64,000 nt of DNA from Bathynomus jamesi. Lineage: Eukaryota; Arthropoda; Malacostraca; Isopoda; Cirolanidae. A model generated the notes under the pieces. The model saw only the letters and a program-made list of their open reading frames with translations. It had not been told where the DNA came from and did not search any database. Numbering within the stretch: position 1 is the stretch's first letter; every line of letters starts with the position of its first letter. A program made the translations under genes and the position numbers. Location: assembly GCA_023014485.1 (NCBI GenBank), contig JAJOZX010001726.1, positions 310,001 to 374,000 on the forward strand, written 5' to 3'. Shown one piece after another: positions 56,962 through 64,000 of the stretch.

Positions 56962-57111
56962 TATATATATATGTCATTTATGCCTGATTTCTGAGTATAC
57001 AGGGAGCGGGATAAGACGGTTTACCGAGAATGACGGAAACACCTTGTGAAAAATAATATCATTTACTACGGAGTATAACCATTAACACATTAGTACAGGA
57101 GAAATATATAC

Positions 57112-57590
57112 AGGGTGGGCCTTTTAACTCTGACGGTTTTAATATCCTTATAACTTTTTTGTTTTTTAACCAAATCAAATAAAATTTATACACAACATAT
57201 GTACATACATAAAGTTTTTTTTTCACTAAGCTGCTTTTATCTATCTGCAGAATTGACGAAATGGCGAAGAAAAACCTTTTGACGTATACGAAAACAAATG
57301 CTTTATAACGAAATGTATAAAATAAACCAAAGTTATTACGTAATTGCTAATCTAAGCTCTAAGCTCTCCCGATCTCACCCCTTGCGACTTTTTTTTATGG
57401 GGGTTTATTAAGTCGAAAGTCTACGCGACAAGACCAACCGACATTCATGAACTGAAACAGAGAATTCAAGCAGTTTTTGTTGAAATTACGGTCGAAAGGC
57501 GTGCGACAAAAGGTGGCTTTGGAATACAGAGCAAGGCTGCCTATACTGATCGAAAATGGTGGAAATCACATTGAAGTTTATAACTAACCT
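57112..57590 (+). pseudogene. IS630/mariner-like fragment
   Basis: Starts CAGGGTGGGCCTTTTAACTC after TATA, typical of these elements. The middle is deleted. At 57362-57560 the frame reads SPDLTPCDFFLWGFIKSKVY and ATRPTDIHELKQRIQAVFVE, then the C-terminus decays. No right end is visible before the polymerase relic begins. Confidence 0.7.
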
Positions 57591-57599
57591 TGTAAGCGG

Positions 57600-60520
57600 C
57601 TTTATAGCAATAGTCTTAGGTCATATGTTCACTGTACTAAATATAACCGCGTATAATATCTTGCTACCTACGGTTGTTCAGCGTGCCCGTAAACTGGCTT
57701 CAGATTGTAAGCTTGAGTTTGAGTGTAATATGGGTCCTCAAGAACTGAGAAGGGTCTACCAGGAAATGAATGTTCGTATAGTTGTATTTGGAATGGATGA
57801 TCGTCGTAGGACTGTGTATGGTTTTAAAAGCTGTGTGAGAGATCGTACAAGACCTCTACTTATTTTAGGATTGTCAGGAACATCGTATCTCCCCATCCGT
57901 AATATAAGGACTCATGATTTGTGTAAGGGATGTCTCGAGTTTGCGGATGATATAGTGAAACATTGTAAGGAGTGCTACATGGTATGTGAGCAGTGTAAAA
58001 GCCCCAAATGTGAAAGTCGTGTAGTTGAAACCGAGGACAGGGAATGTAATGTGTGTCGACGTACATTTTTCAACAATAAATGCTTTGATCTCCATAAATC
58101 AATTGACACTTGCAGGAAAATGAAGATTTGTAAGTGCGGTATATTTCACATGATCGATAATTGGGGGAATTTCAAACATAAATGTGATGAAATTCACTGT
58201 TCTACATGTCATGGAAAATATAAGGCGGATGGAGTGAAGCATGTATGTTATATGAAAGATGCTAAGCCTTAAAATAGCCCTTGTATAACCGTCTACTACG
58301 ATATAGAAACATACACGAACGCTGAAACCAAAGAGGTTATTCCACATTTACTCGTAAGTCAGACTATCTGTGATGAGTTCATGGAGATCGAGTGTGATGA
58401 GTGTCACAAATGTGGAAAACGGACAAACGTTTTTAAAACGATTGCACACGACAGCCCTGTGAAACTCTTTGTATCCTATATTGTCAAATTAGCGGACAAG
58501 TTAAAAAAAATTACTGTATATTCTTGCCCATGACGGGGCAAAATTTGACACACAGTTCCTTTATAGGGAGTTGCTTGAACACGAGTCGTCTGCGATATTT
58601 ACAGGCGACCCCTTGAAAAGAGGCAACAAACTAATACAAATCCAGATAAGAGGTAATGTTCAGTTTAAAGACACCCTGTTGTTCACACCTTGTAAATTAG
58701 CAAAGCTACCCAAGGGCATGGGCGTAGTGGCTGAAGTTTCAAAAGGGTATTTCCCTTACACATTCTTCACTAGCGAAACTTTTAACTACGTCCGACTGCC
58801 TCCCCCCAAACATTACTTTAACTACACCAACATGAGTGATAGTGAACGTGAAGATTTTGACCGCTACTACAATAGTTTTAATGAAGCTAATCCATACAAT
58901 ATAGCTGATGAATGTGAACGTTATTGCATGAATGATGTGCGCGTGCTTAGAATATGTTTGCAGGCCTTTAGAAGGATGTACATAGGCCGTTTCAAATGCG
59001 ATCCGCTGCAAGTCGCAACCACGATCGCCTCATTATGTTTTACGGTGTTCAAGAATAACTTTATGCCTAAAGACACCTTAGCCGTCATTCACAGAAACAA
59101 CCCCCGCAATTATGGGCACAAGGCTATTTACTGGCTCATACACCTACAGCAACAGACCGGGGTATACATAAAACACGCCCGCAACACGCACGGGGGAAGT
59201 ACCCGTTAAGGTCAATGGTTGTGTTTTTTTGGGTTGATGGTCTAAGTGAGGATCCAACCACTGGTGAGAAGACTGTGTACTCCTTTAACGGCTGCTGGTG
59301 GCATGGATGCCCACGCCCTGAGTGTACCGTCACAAGGGACCTCCATGGAAGTTCCTGCGCCGACAGCCTCGCATGGACCCGTAACCGTGATCAACTTATA
59401 GGTTCCCAGTTCACTCACAAGATCGTGTGGGAGCATGAGTATGATGCACGGATGGAAACAGATGGCCAGTACCGTGAAGAAATAAGGGCCATCATCCGTT
59501 CAATGGTGTTGGACCCCCCTCAAATGCGGTGACAGCTTGTTTGGAGGGCATGCAAACCCATTCAAGCTGTACTTTCCGCCTACGGAGGGCGTGAAACTCC
59601 ATTACTACGACTTCTGTTCTTTATATCCCTACGTGACGACGAAGAACAATCCGTATCCCGTAGGTGCGCCTGAAAAACTGGTGGGTCTCACCATGCCAAC
59701 TATCGAGGAGTTCTCAGCCAACTTGAATGGGCGCTACTTTGGACTTTAATTCTTAGACGTGCTCCCCCCTCGTGATTTATGGATGCCGAGCTTACCCGTC
59801 GTTATAGATCACAAACTCATGTTTCCCCTGTGCGTGAAGTGCGCAGAGAACAACGGTGATTGTAATCACAACCAACCAGCGTAAGATCAGAGGTGTATAT
59901 AGAAGCTGTGAGCTGGACCTAGCCGTTCGCCATGGCTACAGAATATTGAAGATACATGAGGTGTGGAAGTTTCAGAAGCTACCCAACCTTTTCACGCCAT
60001 ATATAAACGCTTTTTTGAAGGATAAGGTCGAAGCATCTGGGTATCCGCGAGGGGTTGATACTGAAGATGAAAAACTGCTTATATTCAGCGTTACCATGCC
60101 CATGAAGGTATACAGCTTGACCGTTCTCAATTTGTTAAAAATCCTGGCAGGCGCTTTAGTGCAAAGTTGTGTCTAAACAGTCTTTGGGGGAAATTTGCAC
60201 AATATACTGGCAAAGGGAACATTCATTTGGCAGAAAGAGGTTATGGAGATCGTGAATGTGGGTAATACTTACATAATAAAGTACAACACAACATCACCGA
60301 ATTGGCCACAGATACCTCACGTGTTACAAACATACTTGTAGCCAGCTTCACAACGGCCTACGTCCGCATCAAGCTTTGGGGACTACTGCACTCTCTTGGG
60401 CGGAGGGTGCTGTACGCTGACACAGATAGCGTGATATTCACAGCGAGGGAGGGTGAATACATGCCTGCTACTGGGGAATTCCTCGGAGAGTTAACTGACG
60501 AGATCAAGGATGAGTATGGC
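57600..60520 (+). pseudogene. protein-primed DNA polymerase B relic (Polinton/Maverick type)
   Basis: Order of parts: an N-terminal region, a Cys/His-rich block with about eight C-x2-C or C-x4-C pairs (57920-58250), exonuclease motif I VYYDIETYT (58290), motif II AHDGAKFDTQF (58525), and motif III YCMNDVRVL (58920). Then FNGCWWHGCP (59285), polymerase motif A YYDFCSLYPYV (59600), motif B CLNSLWGKFAQ (60170) and motif C YADTDSVIF (60415). In-frame stops (58270, 59747) and several frameshifts (58505, 59200, 59225, 59525, 59880, 60110) show decay. A hAT insertion at 60521 cuts off the C-terminus. No capsid, integrase or ATPase gene is visible nearby. Confidence 0.82.
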
Positions 60521-60531
60521 CAGAGATGGGC

Positions 60532-60705
60532 ACGATCTTGATCTTCAAGATCAGATCGTGATCTTGAAGATCAAGATCGTGATCTGATCTTGATCTTGAA
60601 GATCACTTTTATTATGGTGATCTTGATCTTGATCTAAGATCACTTTATTTCTTGTGATCTTGATCTTGAAGATCACTTTAGACTTCAAGATCACTTTTAA
60701 TTTCA
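60532..60705. repeat. GATCTT/AAGATC subterminal array
   Basis: Repeated GATCTTGATCTTGAAGATCA-type words in both orientations, directly inside the hAT left end. Analogous to the CATCCG arrays of the hAT at 19029. Confidence 0.9.
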
Positions 60706-61012
60706 GATTCTTAAATATGCCGCTATGCGAATGTCATTTGTTTTTTGTCCAAGCGACATCTGGTGGCAACTTTGTTCAACACCGACTGTTTATGTTTTCT
60801 GTTAGTTGGGTGACTTGCGTCATGCGTGGGCTCATGGAAGGTGTAGTTGCTGTGGAATTTAGGCTCGTAAAAAGTGTAATTTACTGTGCAATTATGTTAA
60901 AAGTGTTCTATTAATATATTATTATATATAGGCATAAAATATAGCCTATAGGTCCGTATTCATAATAAATTAATTCTAAACATATTTTATTTACAGATTG
61001 AATTTTTTAATA

Positions 61013-64000
61013 ATGAGTGCAATTTTACAACTTCAACAGGCTCCCAAGGGAACCAAATATTCTAGGTTGTCACCAGAACAGTATTCAATATATTTAGATA
61101 ACAATGTTGGTAATAAGGATCAATCTGTGCTATTCAACGGAAAATATTTTCAAATTGTCGAAAAAACTGGAAACAGTATCAAAGTTATTTGTAGGCAGTG
61201 TACAAAGAAAACTACAATTCTGTCTGCTGGCCTCGACTCAACAAGCAATCTTCTGAGGCACCTCAGGGTTAGTACTATTTAGTAACTAAGTAGTAAGTAG
61301 CAACATTAACATAATGGTTCAAGTCATATTTTAAGTGACTGGTGCCATACAAGACTAATGCTACATTTACATAGACGTCCATTTGAATATATTGTGCACT
61401 TCAGATATTAATAGATTATGGACTAGTAACTACATTAAAAACTGCCGATATCCAACTATAATAAAACGCCAGGTGTATCTGTCTTTCTCTCTGTCTGATC
61501 CATGTCTGTAATTTCTCCTATTTAGTTACTGAAGGACGAAATTCGGCTTTCAATTTAACATAGGATAAAAATGCACTGATCATGGTGAAAATAATTTTAG
61601 TTAAAGATAACAAAATTTTAGAATCTTGTTAAGTATTAATTTCAACTAGAAGTTTGATACTCTGATAAATATTATACAGGGTGTTCAAGAAGTCTCTCCG
61701 CATGATAATAATTTATTTTCTTGTGCAGAAACTACATTCGGATCTTTTGGGTGAATATGAATCGGAGAAGAAATCTCGCAAGCGTCCAGCTAAAGAAGAA
61801 GATGCCAGCGGCAGCAATGCTGGCCCTGCCAAAATTGCCAAGCAGTCAACACTAAGCATGTTCCACATTTCCAAGCAAAAACCAGGACCACCAATATGCA
61901 AGGATATCCTTGAAAAGAAGATTCTCTCGCTTGTGGCTAATGGGCTCCTACCATTGAGCCTAGTTGAACTACATGAATTTAAGGATCTTCTTTCATGTTA
62001 GTATAACTCAAATATTTTGCTATTTTTTCCATAGCTAATATCTGATTAAAATAATTAATCATATTATTTGTATGAACATTAGACTATCGCTAGCCTAGCT
62101 AAATATTTTGATATTTTTTCCATAGCTAATCTATTGTATTTGTTTTAATTTTTAAATATTTTTTTCAGACGTCAACCCGGCTGTTCAGGTGCCATCTAGA
62201 CGCACCCTGGCTAGATCTCTTGCAACAACAACCAGTACAATGAAGGAAGACATACAAGCAAAACTGGCAGCAGTTGACCATGTGTGTGTTACATGCGACA
62301 TATGGTCAACTAATCACCGCAGTTTCATGGAGTCACTGCGCATTGGGTATGCTATTGATTTAGTGTATTATTTTTATATAATTGATAAATTGACCATTGG
62401 TGATAGACTGATAGTCTGATAGACTTATAGTATAATCTTTTCAATTATTCGACATGTGTTCCTCATTCATTAATTTGGTGAGTCTTCATTTTGCTGTGAT
62501 TCACAGTAATTTCACACTAATTCACTGATTCTGTCATCTGTCATTGTGTCTGATTCACAGCAAAATGTGGAAGAGTCCATATTCACAGGCTGTGAATATG
62601 GACTCTTCCACATTTTGCTCTTATGGGATGGGTCACTGATGTGGTGGTATGGTAGGCGACTCATCGCTGAATTGCCTCCTTTATATCACATAGTTCTTCT
62701 CTTCAATGTTTGGTGGCGCAGTTTAGCTGGTGCCTGTCTAACCAATATTATTAAATTAAGCTTAAAAAAATGTTCATACAAACATTGATTTTATATTCTT
62801 ACATTACAGATCAATGATGACTTGTCGCGAGGATCAGCTGCACTGGCATGCCGAAGATTTCGTGGAACACATAGCTTTGATAAAATTGCTGGAATATTGG
62901 ACAGGATCAACTCGGAGCATGGTTTATCTTATAGAAAAGTTGTATCTACAGTCACCGACAATGCATCGAACATGGTGAAATGCTTTAAAGAGTTCGGTGT
63001 TCGTGTTCAGAATCGTACTGACGACATTGATGAAGATGATGCAGATGAAGATGATGATGAAAAAGATTCAGATGAAGAGGTTATCATCAGCAACTTTCCT
63101 GAACATTCAGGAGAGCATGGAGAGGAGTCAGTGAAACTATCATCCCATATTCGATGTGCCTCCCACACATTGAACTTGGTAGCAACAACTGATGCAGATA
63201 AAGGACTGAATTCACCTGGACTAAAGAAGATAAAGCATTCTGCAATGGGAAAATGTTCGGCGCTGTGGAATGCTGCTGGTAAACCCAAGTCAGCAGAAAA
63301 AATACAGGAAATAACTGGCGTCCAATTTAGGTACCCATGCGTCACCCGATGGAACTCAATGTACGACTCATTAAGCCAAATATATAAACATAAGAACGAC
63401 GTGAATGTAGCTCTTGAAGAACTGAATCTACCCATCCTCAAAGACAATGAATTGGAATTTATTTCAGAATATTTGTCTGTTCTAAAACCAATTGCAGCAG
63501 CCCTCAACAAATTACAGGCAGAGAAAGAATGCTACTACGGTTGTCTTCTTCCAACAGTCCTAGTGACTCAAGATGCCCTCGCAAGATTGGAGCCTATCCA
63601 ACCAAACGACCTGCGCTTGAGACACTGCATGCCATTACTGGCAGCAGTCGTCTCTGGCTTCAATGCCAGATTTGGTCATTTTTTGTCGTTGAGCCCCGAG
63701 GTAACTGATGCCGTTTTGGCCTCAGTATCTCATCCGTATTTCAAACTTAGATGGATATCATTGTTGCAAGGGCCTAATTTCGGCGATCATGAAGCAATCA
63801 AGTCTCAAGTAAAAGACAAGCTGCAAATGGCTGTAAGAAATTGTAATTCTGACAGCAGTGGTAATAGTTCGGTGAACTCAGACTCATCATCTGAAGACGA
63901 TTTCTTCAGAACTATGGACGGCTCATTCTCTGCTCCTAACAACAAGGAAGACTTGGAAGTCCTCAATTATTTGCAGGACACCAGTAAGGCACTCGACTCT
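61013..64000 (+). CDS. hAT transposase with BED finger, four visible exons, partial
   Basis: Exon 1 (ATG 61013 to 61267) holds a BED-type finger (VICRQCTKKTT, then LLRHLR). The end of exon 1, CTCAGG/GTTAGT, joins exon 2 at 61729 after CTTGTGCAG (KLHSDLLGEYESEKKSRKR). Exon 2 ends 61996 and exon 3 is 62169-62346 (VPSRRTLARSLA, VCVTCDIWSTNHRSFM). Exon 4 begins 62810 (INDDLSRGSAALACRRF) and is open to the window edge. It has the catalytic STVTDNASNMVKCF, an acidic insert, the C-x-x-H motif IRCASHTLNLV, VTRWNSMYDSL and a Ser/Asp-rich tail. Exon 3 lacks one G near 62330, so MGVTAHW-type reading is shifted: either a pseudogene or an error. Confidence 0.8.
61677..61701 (+). repeat. orphan mariner-type terminus in hAT intron
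   Basis: CAGGGTGTTCAAGAAGTCTC after TA resembles the left ends of mariner/IS630 elements elsewhere in the window, but no transposon body or second end follows. The splice acceptor of exon 2 lies only 27 bp downstream. Confidence 0.45.
62559..62619. repeat. perfect 30+1+30 palindrome in hAT intron 3
   Basis: Arms 62559-62588 (starting AGCAAAATGTGGAAGAGTCC) and 62590-62619 are exact reverse complements around one G. Would form a very stable hairpin in the pre-mRNA. Confidence 0.95.

Larger units (their letters stand above)
60521..64000 (+). mobile_element. hAT transposon, left end and most of the gene
   Basis: Starts CAGAGATGGGCA within the polymerase relic; CAGAG fits the hAT YARNG terminus. 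Multi-exon hAT transposase follows and leaves the window. The right end and target duplication cannot be seen (expected duplicate of AGTATGGC at 60513-60520). Confidence 0.75.

Noticed and set aside
63007..63510. 167-codon minus-strand frame, Ser-rich
   Set aside because: It is the complement of the hAT catalytic exon, which is open on the plus strand with TDNASNM and CASHTLNL motifs.

Overview
The window looks like a stretch of eukaryotic, probably arthropod and perhaps crustacean, genome. The evidence is four tandem TTAGG telomere-type units near 32.5 kb, very abundant (TA)n microsatellites, GT-AG introns, and a dense mix of mariner/IS630, hAT, Penelope-like (PLE), LINE, LTR and Polinton-type sequences. 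I see no intact ordinary host gene. Almost every recognisable reading frame is transposon-derived and most are broken. The two best preserved are a complete 352-codon mariner transposase (4898-5956) and an open hAT catalytic exon that runs off the right edge (62810-64000).

Layout. 0-11.4 kb: LINE relic holding a hAT MITE; dead mariner; solo LTR; a 2.7 kb mariner carrying a captured zinc-knuckle exon; two IS630-like elements; a second, divergent solo LTR. 11.4-22.8 kb: a PLE compound. A palindromic GIY-YIG PLE (PLE-2) is apparently split in its TA tract by another palindromic PLE array (PLE-1, itself hit by a fold-back mariner) and by a CATCCG-rich hAT. 23.1-27.9 kb: a minus-strand LINE split by a hAT-like transposon with 8 bp target duplication. 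27.9-39.4 kb: LTR with primer-binding site, DD41D mariner relative, LINE tails, fold-back MITEs, a third palindromic PLE, a pogo-like relic and a hAT MITE.

39.7-42.8 kb: full-length but mutated RTE-like LINE with a 15 bp target duplication. 43.6-48.3 kb: two fused hAT-like transposases. 48.4-50.4 kb: minisatellite, tRNA-derived palindrome, truncated LTR. 50.6-55.9 kb: a triple nest, LINE containing a PLE containing a hAT-like element, with both empty sites readable. 56-57.6 kb: SINE-like repeats, a MITE and an IS630 scrap. 57.6-60.5 kb: broken protein-primed DNA polymerase B of Polinton/Maverick type, cut by a hAT whose left end carries GATCTT arrays.

Recurrent themes. (1) (TA)n tracts flank most elements and seem to serve as insertion hubs. 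(2) Three distinct PLE families all form tail-out inverted dimers and share a CTGA-hairpin-CGAAA ribozyme-like motif near the 3' end. (3) A transposase family with D-x-x-x-x-N and C-x-x-H signatures occurs in three divergent versions. Reconstructed insertion sites (8-9 bp duplications, TAG termini) point to a hAT-related lineage. All assignments come from reading motifs by eye; no database search was run.
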